Source: Liolophura sinensis (lineage: Eukaryota; Mollusca; Polyplacophora; Chitonida; Chitonidae). Taken from it: a stretch of DNA of 64,000 nucleotides. Of the stretch, positions 22,526 to 35,900 are shown piece by piece (position 1 is the first letter of the stretch; every line of letters starts with the position of its first letter). Under the pieces are notes generated by a model, which searched no databases, was not told the DNA's origin, and saw only the letters and a program-made list of their open reading frames with translations. The stretch covers positions 2,974,160-3,038,159 of the forward strand of contig NC_088298.1 in the NCBI RefSeq assembly GCF_032854445.1, in the 5' to 3' direction. The position numbers and the translations under genes are program-made.

Positions 22526-22751
22526 GCATTGTTCATGACAACCGTTAGGTTTTAAGGTTGCAGGAAAACGGAGTGCCAGGGGTAAGCTTTGTCCCTCGTC
22601 AGGCACCTGACAACCCCGGCCCTCATGACTTAAAACATCAGTCGATTCAGCCAGAGTTGGGTACGTCGCCTTATTTGTCAAGGGTCGTCACGTGCAATAC
22701 CGGTGAAATCCGTCCTTTTGGTCAAGTTAACGATAGAATGTATGCGTCGAA

Positions 22752-22930
22752 ATAGACATTCGTATACCAGCCGTCAACCAAAATGGGCGTCAGGTCAATG
22801 AACGCATGGCCAATTCCCCCAAAACTACGTTTAACACAAACCAACCAAAAACTAACAAAGTGTATGAAATTAGGACGGACTCGTGCAAAGAGAAGCAGTC
22901 AACAGTTTTCGGTGATGTTGGAAAGGCGCA
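22752..22930 (+). repeat. diverged repeat shared with 21475-21645
   Basis: Same ordered motifs as its partner (cgtataccagccgtcaacc, aacacaaacc, gaaattagga, aaagagaagcagtcaaca). It is more diverged in the middle. Confidence 0.45.
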
Positions 22931-23073
22931 AGGTATGTTCTGCTGAATGGAATTAGTATTCAAATTCTGTACCAAGTTATATAAGATGTAGGTAACAAAA
23001 TACGTGTCTCAGTTGCGCTTTGGCAGAAGAAAGAAGATGTAAGTCTTGATTTAAGATAGTTGTAAACATAACG

Positions 23074-24289
23074 TTTATTGACGATGTCATAAACACTGCC
23101 TGAGCCCGTTATTGGAATGCTGATTTGCAACACTGCTCAGTTCACTGTTTGTAATAGACTCGGACTCTGCCAATTGGACAAAAAATTTGGGGATGGGGTT
23201 GGGTGGGTGGGGGTAGGTGGTAAAACCTTTACAGAACAAACCAATAAATTAAGCATACAACAGACATCCATATATACATTTATATACAAAAACAAAATAT
23301 TTACAAATTCAAAACTTCATAAAAACAACCTTGCAGCACAATAAATGATAACAGGCCGTCAGAATAAATACGTCATTGGAAACATAATCTACAAGATTCA
23401 AATAAATAGAGAGGGAGTAACATCATTTTGTGCGCACTTTGACAATAATGTTGTTTTTTTTTTAACATTTTGGGTCAACAGCCAGCATAACGCCGCCGCA
23501 GCCGGTGGGTTGGAGGTTGGGAAGGTTTCGGAGGTAAACTTCGGTTCTCAGATTCGCTGAACATACTGACGACAATAGAGATTCTAAGGCAAATAAATGA
23601 GGTTATGCGAGAGCCTGAGATAAGACGATAAGATTACAGGAAAAACACAGCTCGGCGATAGCAATAGAGGGCTATCTGAGATAACGTCTGACTTGGGGGT
23701 TCAAGTGTGAAATGGACGGCACAAACAGGGCAAGACAAACGTAAAATTCAAAGGGACCAGAAATATAGATGGCGTTCATTCTGTCTGTTGTCATGGTAAC
23801 GTTTGTGTGCTGTAGCAGATGTATAATGCAATCCTGCCATCAGTTTGAAGATCGTATATATGCAGGTAGACAACACATTTGGCAGTTCACAAAGGCACGG
23901 GGGTTTACACACACAGCTGTTTGGCCAGAGTTTTAAATTATGCGTCGCTATCACAGACTTTTTCACTCGGCAGGTCAAAAACATTTTCTTTTCACCCAGC
24001 GGCTCACTGCGCAAGACAGTAATACTGAATTATGCGACGTTCTCTCAGTCCAGTAAATCTCCTCACATTTGGAAGTTTTCTGCGTAAGTCCAGACCCGTC
24101 GTGTTTGAAAGACATTTGGGATTATGTACAGTAGCACCAATCTGAAATTAACCCCGCTGTGCGGAGGCCATCCCTGGGTAAGCGCGTTGTAGCTGTTCTT
24201 GGTGTAACATGGGACTATACACACTTGTCATTGCACTCGTGATGCTGTAGGAGGTAGGGTTTTGTCACATTTCTAGCTTTTCACCGTCG
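23074..24289 (-). other. probable BMPER 3'UTR, ending near an AATAAA
   Basis: No exon or repeat is evident here. AATAAA on the minus strand lies at 23074-23079, about 1.2 kb past the stop. I saw no closer copy. The + strand has a G-rich run at 23191-23221, which would be C-rich in this transcript. Confidence 0.4.
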
Positions 24290-24468
24290 TTATCTCGGAC
24301 AACGTTTAGGCCGTACACATTTGTTCTTGTGCAGCACCTTGCCGGCGGGGCACTGACATCCGGGCACGCACGGTTTCGTGCAGGGCGTCTTATCCTTGTA
24401 GTTCTCGCACGTTTTCGTACAGGCCGAGCCACAGCTCTCGTACACAGCTCCTTTGGGGCAGGTGGGTA
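24290..24468 (-). CDS. BMPER: BMPER exon 14, TIL domain and stop
   Basis: 179 nt including TAA at 24290-24292. It is a cysteine-rich TIL domain ([16 protein letters not shown], then [17 protein letters not shown]) that ends the protein two residues after the last Cys. The acceptor is TTCTCAG. Confidence 0.95.
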
Positions 24469-27400
24469 CTGAGAACAAGGAAAGAGAAGGCACATTAGTC
24501 ATGGTTTCAGCGTAACATGATGACATTGCTGAAATGCTGTCATTGAGGCACTGAAATAATTCTTCATCGACGCACACAATTTATAAGAGCTTACGTTTAC
24601 AAAGTTTTGGATAACTTAAAAAGCAACAAGAAGCCTAAAGCAATTCAATAATTTTTTAAAATGTGTCCATACGTTTCCATCCAACACACCAGCATTTCTA
24701 AGCCTTCGTGTGTCTGCCTTATGTACATCCTGTTTCGTTCACCTAATGACTCCAGCAGAAAAGTAAACTACATAAAATCAAGACTTACCATCGCATTGAG
24801 GCAGACGGTGTTTCCACTTGACTGGAACTCCAGCTCGTTCGCAGGCGCGTGAGTAAGCGTTCAGCACTTCACAGATGCACTTCTTATTTTCGGGACAATC
24901 ACAAACGTCCGTCATGCAAGACCTGCAAAGTCAGAAAATTACAAATAAGAATACTGGAGATTTGAAAATTGTGAGTAAGGGTGATGGGGACAAGGATGTT
25001 TTTAAGAATACTGACACTGCTAAATGAAATTAAGAAACACATTGTATGAATCGTGATATTATAAAGGTTCTCTACCGATTTCAGTACATAGACCGCTCAT
25101 TGTATATCCATTTTAATATGGTCTATTAAAACCAAATTTAGTGTACTAACCTAAAATATGGCGCCACCTTGACCTTCCGCCGGCACTCGGCGAACACTGA
25201 CTGGTGGAGAATATCACATGTCAGATGAGCCGCCAGCCTCGCTCTGAAATCCTTGGTACACGGGGACGCCATTTTCCTTGGAGTGGCCTTTTTGTCGCAT
25301 GCAGAGCTGCTTCCAACCCTCCAGGTTTTACCGAAGTCCTCCGCCATCTGGTATCGTTTTCCGTCTTTTCCCGTCAGATCGTCATCGGCCACTCCATTGT
25401 AGTTTCCACACAGTCCACACATGCGGTTCTTGAACGTACTCGCTACTTTGACCTCGAGAAAACTGTCTCCGTCCCAGGTGAGTTCGACACCCATGTTGAG
25501 CTTGACAACAATAGAATGTCCCTGGAGGCGGATGCTGAAAAGCCGTGGATCCTTGTGGGGAAGACTGACGGTACGTCGATCCACTTTCACCTCCAGGTAC
25601 TGGTGCAGACTAATCCGCCGGTTGTCCACGTCAATCGTAATCATCTGGGTCCAGGCGAAGTCGTTGGAGCGCCTGGCGTTGTTGCGGACCCTGATTGAGA
25701 ACATCTTGCCGACGCAATCCTGGGCCAACAGGTACTTGCACGTTCCTTGGAAGTTGTACACGTGGTTGTCGAAAGTTCTGTAGTGAGGATCACCGAACAC
25801 ACTGCATACGGCATCAACTGGAAAGAACGAAGAATCCATACATTATATTTGTAGTTATTTATAGGGATATTTATTTGACTTGTACAATTCTATGAGCGCT
25901 TAAGGTAAAAATGACATATTCGTTTACAGAATGAAACAAACGATTAACTGTACATTGGGTTAGTATGTAGATGGCTTGATAGCAATCATGACATATCTAT
26001 AAATCCAGTGATAATTAGAAAATATTTGGACTGATTGTTAGACACGTGAATTCTTCTTACCTTCGACACATTGGGGACAGCAGACGCCAGGTGTGAACTT
26101 CAGCTTGTAACCCTGATAGACAAAGAACCGATTTGTTACGGATGTGACAAAGGCGAGCAACATTCAGTCAGATTGTAACATGGTATGTTAACCCAATTTA
26201 ACTGAACAAACTCCATATCCAGCGAACCAAATCGCAGAGGCCAACGTTGATAAATATAATTGCAACACAATAAATGTAACCAGTAACATATTAAATTGCT
26301 TCCGTTGCCTTGGGGTGTGTTTCTTTCCCCACCTGTTTATTCAGGATGACAAATAATATATAGTATTTGTGGTTCTGTTTGGGGTTTCTCTTGCCACTTT
26401 TTCTTACAGTCACAAAGTTTGAAATAGGGTAATGCAGTATTATGTACCTTTGGACAGCCCAATGCGTTGTTGCACTCTTGCACACGGCACCTAAGCGAAC
26501 CGTCGTCACATCTACACTCAGTACAGACATCCACGTTCCAGCGTTCTCCATGCTGAAACACAATGAAAAGCACACATACTGGTGAAATGACGCAACACTG
26601 CTTTCATACAATTAGACATGAAACGGGAATGAGAAGGCCGCTCAGGGACGTGACTTGTCTTCGTTCTGATTGTTTTATTTTCTTTTTTATGTCGACAAGT
26701 TAAGAGGAAATGCTGACCTGTTAGCTTTAAGCATTGTTTGTTTACATCGCTGAGAGAGACGTTGTCGGCCGAGAACGACCCGGTCAGCTGACAGCCATGA
26801 CAATCACTAGTCACGTCTCCTCATGATCTACATGAACTCTGCAGAAATAGCTTACCTGGTAAACCTTTGACCCGGAAGTGCAATTCAGCCGAGGTTTCTC
26901 TGGGCATCTCAGGCAACAGGACCCTTCCGGTTGGATGGCTTCCGTTTTCGGGCACGTGAGGACTGGACAGGTCTCTCGGTCGCACACAACGGTTCCTTTC
27001 TGGAATTTGAGAGAAAATAGAACGGTGAGCAAACATAGTTACGGAAGACAGAGGTGTGATAAATGAATCAATGATTATGGCTTAACGCCACATCGGCAAT
27101 ATTCCAGTCATATCGTGGCGTTGTAATAAACTTAGGGTGTGAAACAGATAGAAATATATGAGGATAATATGGCACTGATTAGGTATGTGCTACACGAAGT
27201 GCGATTAAATCTTTTTGATTAGAACTCACGCATTTATGTTCATGTTTACGTTCAAATAGTTTTGCCACACGTTTTATGTTGTGTACTACAATTGTTTCTC
27301 TTCGGCTGTGTGCGTCCTGGGCGCCATAGTTCAAGTTTCACGTGAGCACACTAGAAATTTGTTTACCTGGCAGATGCATTTGGTGCACTGGTCTGGTCGG

Positions 27401-30400
27401 ATGGTTTTGCCGTGTCCGTAAACCTTCTTTCGAAACAGGCAAAGTCCGCTGGGAAGAAACACATGCCTCATTCCTTCAAGAAAAGCACACCACGGGAAAT
27501 CAGACAAGGCACTTTTTTAAACTCTTTAGCAATAACTGAAATGTTACCAGATATTGGGTAGCCATATAAGTTTGTGCAATTTCTCAATAAGATAAACTTT
27601 ACACCAGTCTTATATCTATTCCTTTACTTTATGTTTTGATGGATTACCTTTGCATTTTGGACAGCATTCTCCTTCCGGTGTGTAAATGACGTCAGCAGGA
27701 CAATCCAACACTGGGCATGCACGCTTTCGGCATGTCACAGTTCCATCCTGTTCAGAGAAATAAATCAATACATGAGCATGCGCAGTGGTATCGTACTTAT
27801 TCTTCAAAAGAAATTTATATTTGTTTCTGTTTCGGTCATTCTAATCGAACATATCTGCATACACATGTTTTGTATTAAATCAATGTTACACTCGTACCTT
27901 GCATTCACAGTTGGCGCATTTGTCTTTCTGACTGACAAATTTGTCGCCCTCTTTGAAAGTTCTTCCTTCTATTTGACAACCTGTAAAGACATTAACAGAA
28001 ATATTTTATAACAAATAACAGTTTATTTGGTTGTGTAATGCGTCATGTAAACTAATGAATGGGCCACCGGGGAAACCCCTTGTGATGCTGGAAATTTTGA
28101 AGACGTTTGTCAATGACAGGGCTTTTAAAGGGAAACGAAAGCCGCTAGAGCAAACATTTGGGATATTCGGTTGTAATCTCCACAATACGGTCACAAGGAT
28201 AGAGCCCTCTTGTCGTAATCAACACTGGTCTGACCTTTGACCTGCACGACCTCCGTGACCCTGCCAGTCAACCAGTCAATTATCAGCGGCCTGACTGAGC
28301 GTCAGTCGGCGCGCGCCGCTCGGCCTCTGCACATAGCTGAGTCAACATAAAGCAGTTGACTTTTTTGCTTTCAACTGGAATTCAGCAAACAAATCTATGT
28401 TACGGCCATGATTGAGTCCGGTCGGGGTCAAAGGGGATAATAAAAGACGGGGTGGGGTGGGGTGGGTGGTAGGAAGAACATTGAGACGTGCATATCTTAC
28501 CTCGACAGATAGGACAACATTTGCCGGGCACGAAGACTGGGTTCTTACAGGGCGTGTAACACTCGGTACGACTCCTGGTCAGAGTACCTGCCTGTTAATG
28601 TCAAGAAGGAGAGTGAAAATACTTGTCATGAAATAATAAATCAAAACACACACGGGAATGAATACATCAAAACTGCCCAATTGAAACATACGTAAGGATG
28701 TGACCGTTGTTTATATAAGTAGCCTATCAGAAAATAATGCTCCGATTATAATGCTACAAGCAGCCAATCACAATACAGAGATCAACCGCCAAAAGTAAAT
28801 CATGGCTGATTCTCAAGTGGATGATAAATGCCAACAACTTAATCACAATGTACTAGAGAGGCTTTGTTTTCTTCACTAAATGATGATCATCTAAAGATAT
28901 ATTTGACATCATGTAGTTGATCAACTGAACAGCTTAATGTAATAAATAACAACACTTTACTGATGAGGTTTTTCCCGATTTTAAAATATTTTTTTCTATA
29001 AATAACGTTGAGTAATTCAATTACAGGACATATAAGAGACTAAAATGAGTCTTCGTTGAGAATTTGTACAAGGAGAACCATTTGGCGTAGAAAACTAAAT
29101 GCTTTCCGAACTGTCACATGTCGGTTAAATCATACACAACTGATCAGCCCGGTTTATTAGCTAGGTGAGTCGTTCTGGAGACATTTGACTTGACAGCCAC
29201 TTCAGACCTAAGACTTCTACTTAAGTGGCCTCCCTTACAAGACACAACTGCGCAGGTCAAAGGCAAAGGAAGAATGGAAACTCTCCACCCATCACTGCTG
29301 ATCAACATCGACATGACCGCCACCGCGACATTGTTCAGCCAAACTCGACTGCAGAATCCAATAAAACACGGAAAGCATGTCGGTGCTAGATGGAAACATC
29401 CAGACGCCTTATTCCACCCCAGCCAGTCTGCTGTCTGCTTCCGGGCCAACACGCCTGCTGGATACAGGCACAGCGCATTCAGTTGCGATGGTTGTGCGCT
29501 TGTCTTTTTTTTTTTTTTTCTTGTTCATTTCGTCTGACCGACAGTGCGTCGACAGACATATAGCCCACGATTTGAACCTCACGAGCCAGCGCGTGCCGTC
29601 GCATAGAAGGGACTGACTAAACATTGCGGGACTGTGATTTGGAAAATCTTTTTGATCTAACGCCCTTTGACAAATGGACGTCTGCGGAGGAATACACGAC
29701 GGCGATTAATGCTCAATCCGCCGATTAAAAAGCAGACCGACATTCGCTTCAACAATGAAAGGATCTCATTTTTTGTAACAGTGTTAACTTTGGGACCATT
29801 GTAACTGGTTGGGTTGTGCGTTTTCTTTCTTCAGTCCCCGCATGCAACCATTGTTAAGGATTGCGGTAAGAAGTTTGGAGGTACGAAGGGATTTTTAAGT
29901 CACTACAAGCATACATTACGGCTTACCCTGCATGTCAAAGATGAGCATTTGTTATCTGGATCCACCCATGTTTCTCCACTCGCCATCGTTCGATTATTAA
30001 ATCGACAACCTGTGAAAATAAACGAGCATATATACATGTATTATTGTATAACAGAGCATCATGCATGGGTCCAATTTTACTTCAGAATGTCCATTAAGAA
30101 TGAACACAATTATTCAAATTTATAAAAGCAATATCATTTTCTGAGTATAGTAAACTTTTTTGAAATCTTTTAGAAAATCTCTTTGAAAGTCCAACACAAG
30201 CGCATTAACTTACCTTGACACACTTCACAACAATTTCCGGAAGGGCCATCAAACAAAATGGCGTAACATCCTTCCAGGCTTGGACAAGATTTCCTTTCAC
30301 ATTTCACTTCCTTGTTCTGGAAAGAAAACAAAAAAATAGTACAACACTGAATTTCGATAAAATACACGGTTCAACTTATTACGGCAATCTTTACACTCAT

Positions 30401-32876
30401 TACAACTGAGGGAAAACTGACGTTTGCTTTACCGACCGCACGCTAATCCATCAAGAGTCCCTAATGGCCTGGATAATTAATGGTGCGGCTCAAAAAATGA
30501 TGGATTGGCTAGATTAGCCGAACATAGAAAAAAACAAACATGCGTTTAAGAAAAAAGAGGGGAACATTTGGCCTCTTGTGAGAGGGCGATAGGACAAGTT
30601 TGCAGATTAACAAAACTAGTTATTTCACATAAGTCAACCTCTCCATTATATAGCATTAACCCTCCGGTGCTGAAACAAGTTCAGGTTTTTTGGTCAGCCC
30701 GTAGTAAATGAAACATCTCCTGAAGGTCAGATGACGTCACAGGTCAAATTATTCATAACGAGGCTGGTGGGCTTCTTGTAGCGCACTTGTCCATTAAGAA
30801 GAACTGGCTCCCGTAAACATCTGATTACAGTAGTATACACGTGTCTCTAGACCTTAATGACTTGTTGAGTGAATTTGCCCCATTAACCCAGTCTAATTGT
30901 TCGGCCGTACGTGAATGATGGATGACTTTGGTTTGAGTGGGGGGGGGGGGGAGGGGAAGGAGAAGCCCGGAGTGGGTCAGCCGACTTGGGCTACAGCTTT
31001 ACTCCACTGTACCGTCTCAATAAGGCCTTTGTTTCGTGATTAGCCTCGTGCTGTTTAGTTTTAAGTAAAGTCGTGTTTCAAGCTTTAAATGGAATGTCGC
31101 ATATTTTATTCGCTTATATCTGATGTTATCTATGGAAACAAAGTATCCTTTCTTGTAATAACAAGCCGTCTTCCCGTGTTAAGTCTACATGGAATAAAGC
31201 CCCTGTGAGAACTCTAAAGCGCTGATTTGACGATGAGTTAGTATCTCAGGTTTTCTCACCGGCAATACGCCCAGTATACATACACTCAAATCTGACTTGT
31301 ATACCCTTGCTGAAAATCGGGAAATTCGGTATCACTTTGGTATACCAGAGCCAGCCGGACGCTGTAATGGTATACCAGAGCCAGCCGGACGCTGTAATGG
31401 TATACCAGAGCCAGCCGGACGCTGTAATGGTATCTCCCAACCTACCAATAACTCACTGTGGCTTATTTGATACATCCGTCTCATATCATCCCATCACCTC
31501 TCCCCCACGCCCCAGCCCCCAGACCGTTCACTTCTGTCAGATTTACTATGATTCAACACATCTGTTATTACTCACTAGCACATATACACACGCTTAGAAA
31601 AGTAATGACGGATTAAATGATGTACGTGTGGTAACAGTAGATGAGGTACTACACCGGAAGTTGAATAGAGCAATGACTGTTCAGGTATTTGTTATTTCTA
31701 CGTGGTGTTAAATAATAATCAAATAAATAAATAAATTAATAATAATCAATAAATTAATAAATAAATTAATAATAACATAAAAAAACATATGACCGCTCAA
31801 CAAATTATGGCATTAACTGCGAAAAAATGACATTTGTCTTTATGTGGTGATTTTAAAAAAAAGTAGTCAGTCGCAGACGGTGGAAAATGTGAACTAACGT
31901 CGTGACGTTAACCGCAGCCTTTCTCAGACGCTGATTGGATGGGTTCGGAGTTGTTCAAGTGGGCCACACATGATGTGGTTATGACAGTGCGATTTCGCGG
32001 TCAGGCTATTTTGTTATTTCCTATGTCTATATCAGGTTACGCATTCTTATCAGATTACCATGTAGTAACTTACAATAGTGAGAAACTGGTTTTTCACAAG
32101 ATAGTGTTAAAAGCAAAAACACCATTGCTCATATTACACTCACTGATATAATATAAATTATTTATACATTCATAGACTTGATTGCCGCTGTTAAGAATTG
32201 TTTGATTAAATTAAGAATTAATTGATTCTTAACCCAGACATTTTTATTCATATTTCTGACTGGAGATTTACAATAGCAGTCTAAAAGAACAAATGTGTGT
32301 ATCTACGACGGGGTATAACAGGGTAGGTATCAGATTTTATAAAGTCCACCACTCTGATTCGGTACAATCGTCTATAATGTGCAGGATAGAGCGGATGATT
32401 GATCGTCTAATCTTAGAAATGTATGGATGTTTAGCTGTTCGTACACAAGCGAGTTCTTTCCCAAACGCGCCAGGTGAGTGACTTTGAAAAGCCACCGGAG
32501 CCCGAGCATGTACCTACCACCATCATGCAGGTAAACCCGAACTAGCCCAGTCAGCCGAACTTATCGCGAACACCAGGCATCTATCATCTCGTCATGTATT
32601 ATTGTTACAAATTCGCTATGAAAACGCTCTCAGTGTCTCGTGATCAGTATAGCCCCTTATTTCTCTGGCTCAGGTATTTTTACCCCTTTAAAATTTTTTC
32701 GCCGAGATAAGATCTGAGGGACGTTATCGGGCTGATCTAAACTCGCCTTGTGTTTAGCTTCTCTACCCCCACCGCCGTCCCCTCCCACCGACCGTCTTTA
32801 CACAAAACCTTCACTGGGCGGACGCGGCTCGGGCAAACACAAATGGAACATGGCCGGGGCAAAGCTAAGACTATGA

Positions 32877-32938
<62 letters not shown>

Positions 32939-35900
32939 ACAGATTAGTTGTTGCGATTCTTTTAAAATGTGATTCAAACAAATGTAATTCTAAATGGCTA
33001 GGGAGATATAAATAATAATTTAGTACATAAATAATGAGTTTGAACCCGGTCTTTGAAACTTCGTCAAAAGCTTTGATGCCATCCACTGGAGACATGGATA
33101 CTTTGTGCTACATTCTCTTTACTAACAAATCAGTATAACAAGAATGGTTTGTTCCAAAATCTGACTTAGAAAAGAAATCTCCATGTGTATTTTTTAAAAG
33201 AAGAAAATGTGTATCTTTGTTTCATGCTCCAGCTGCTGCCGGAATGTGATCAGATGCAGTCGGTGAGTCTATCGTGCAGAGCTGTCCGACGCTCGCCACA
33301 AGGGACGTCGATGGCAGACCGGATAAGACAAAAGCAAGCGATATTCTTTAATTCAGTGCAAAGCCACATAATGGTTAAACATGATATTCATTGTGGATAT
33401 TTCCATGGTGCGTATTGGCGACGTGCTTTGAATGGTACAAAGCACGATTTTGGGGTATTTCTCAAATATAACGTGGTAAAAATGCGTAAAAGGGGTTTGA
33501 GGATTTACAGAGACTTGTGTCTGGACGTCTGGGGAGTGTTTTAGGCTGTCTTATCTTGGGGGACGGGCTACAGAAATCATGCACATAAAATTTCAGCGAA
33601 GTTTGTGGGTGAAGATTTGTGGGTAAAGGTGCCGTCTGCCATGGCCGTGCCGCCATTGTCTGTGTGTTTGTGTGTGTAGACTGTAGAAGAGGAGGTCCCG
33701 ACGCTCGGTCTGCAGGCCGACTGGCGTCCTCGGCTCCCGCGCCGGCGCCCACCGAGACTCAAGAAGTGTTAAACCAGGGGACACACCGGCAATAACGCTG
33801 TCCTGTACTTAACCGTAGAAATGCCCCCTGTCTGTACCATGCCGACACTTCGTTTGTTCAGACGGTTTCTTAAGATTTAAACCCCGACGTTCGTGGGTAC
33901 TGCTACGAAAATCAATTTTAATTCGGCATTTCCGAAACATGTCCACGAAATACCAGGAATTCAAAGGCTAATTTCTATTTCTGCTCTACCGAGACACAAA
34001 CTCTCTCGTGCCCTCGTACATAAACCCGAACCTTGTCGGAACCGTCGGCAGTTTACTTCCAAGTTAAGAGATTCTCTTCATACAACATATAGAGACAAAG
34101 TTTCTGAACTAGAAGAAATTTAGTTCAAATCACATTTTTTTAGAAAAAAAAAACCACATCGCTAACCAATTTAATGACACTTACACACTAAAGAAAATCT
34201 GTTAAATTGACCGAACAACTCCATTGCTACAAACTATTATTATATTAGCTTTTCGCAGTGAAGTATAAGTGCAAAACAGTAGGACAGACAGACAGTTATG
34301 TTCAGTTTTGGACATTCCAGTGAGATTGAAGGTTAACATCAATCGTGGTAGTGTTTTCTGTACACATATAATCTTGTCAAAAATGAAAAGTATACCTTAA
34401 CATTATTTATTTTTTTTTAAACACCGCAACTGCAAAATTTTTCAAATAGGATCTAGAGTTGAATTGTTTCGCCACAACATGGTTTTTCATCGTGCCTTTA
34501 CCGGATTCGCGCCCTCTCATTCAGGAAATGTACAACAGCGTGTCGGCCAATGGGTGGAAGGTGACACTGCGAGTGAATGGGCCGGAGCCGAGGGTATTCT
34601 AATCAACTACTGACCCGTCTCCCTATAAACTAATACGTTATGACAATACACGAGCTACCGACCATAAAACGTTGCTCTTAATATACTCGCTGATAAATTC
34701 TTCCAGCCCCTTCAAAAAAGAAGAGGGGAAAAAAACGGCGTCTTTTCACAAAATATGTTTTGACAGCAGACGGACGATATATTTGTCAGAGTGAGTTGTA
34801 AGTAAACGCTGGAATTTGCCGGGTTGTTTAGCTCACCACAGCAGATCGCCCGGTGTGTTTTTGTAGGCAATTACAAATTAACCAGAGATACGACTGATAT
34901 AGACGACCGTTTTGGAGATAGTTCATACAGCTGTATAGTCTGTCGGGAGAGACATGGTCAACGCTATTCTTCGAGTATACGTGTATATACATACATGTAT
35001 ACATGCTATATATCAGGAATGCTCACTATGTACGAGTCAATATTATAGATAAACTATTTCGTCACGATATATTTGTAATTTCTAGCATAAAATATTACAT
35101 AATACCTGATTATGTTCGAGAGGTAGGTGGGGGAGGGGGGGAGTTTGACAAGAGGGAACGGAGATAAGACTGAGCTAATTTCCTCCAGAGTTGGACAGGG
35201 ATGCTTATTTGCTGTCAATATTGACACAAGCTGGACATAGGGTTTGTCCACAGTGTACAAGATATTTGACCATTCACAGCGTAACTACTGCCTTAATCTG
35301 TATGCAAATGACCATTCCTTCAATTTGTTCTTCCATGTTTGACTCCGACATAGCTGACAGCAATATTACATCTTAAGTTTTCTACATTTGCTGGATACAC
35401 CTGCAACTGCATGTTAAAATAAATACAACCAAAAACTGACATAAAGTGTTCAACGTTAACACTTCATCATTAACGTTGTAATGATGATGTGCTGAAAAGA
35501 AAACACTTGAGGAATTGTTTAAAAGCCCTTATTGTAACAAAACCTTCGTCCTTAATACTTTAACACAGCTGAAATAAAAACAAATGCAGAGAGCGTGCTG
35601 ATGATAAGCTAAACAGGCCTACCATTTATAAAACAAAACAGGAATGTAACAGGACAAAGTTTGCTAGTCTGAAAGTACACCATGTCAGTGTACAGCAGGG
35701 AAGAGTTTTTAAATTGTTTACTAGTGCGATTTGCTTACTGACCGAATGACTGAGCTGACTTACCTCACAGCGACATCTGATACATCCATCTGTGATTCCC
35801 GGGACCTTCACTTCTTCTCCTTCTGTCTCACATGATACCCCTGAACCTACAATATACATAATCATGTGAAGGTTATATCACCCCTTACAATATCTTGTAA

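Larger units (their letters stand above)
30317..35763 (-). other. large BMPER intron 2 (5.4 kb)
   Basis: No further coding exon is needed, since phases on both sides agree. It contains a G run at 30938-30960, a 30-bp triplicate (31339-31428), AAAT repeats near 31720-31780, a (TA)n run and a CG-rich patch at 33640-33790. I saw no nested gene with support. Confidence 0.6.

Noticed and set aside
25204-25783. Long + strand frames (164 and 120 codons)
   Set aside because: Antisense shadows of the BMPER VWD exon, which has clear domain identity on the minus strand.
29834-29872. Plus-strand 31-nt micro-exon (TTCTTCAG ... GTAAGA)
   Set aside because: Isolated and opposite to a well-supported gene. 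Probably chance.
33230-33270. Plus-strand 30-nt micro-exon (CTCCAG ... GTGAGT) inside BMPER intron 2
   Set aside because: Both edges fit, but no partner exons lie nearby on that strand and such pairs are expected by chance.
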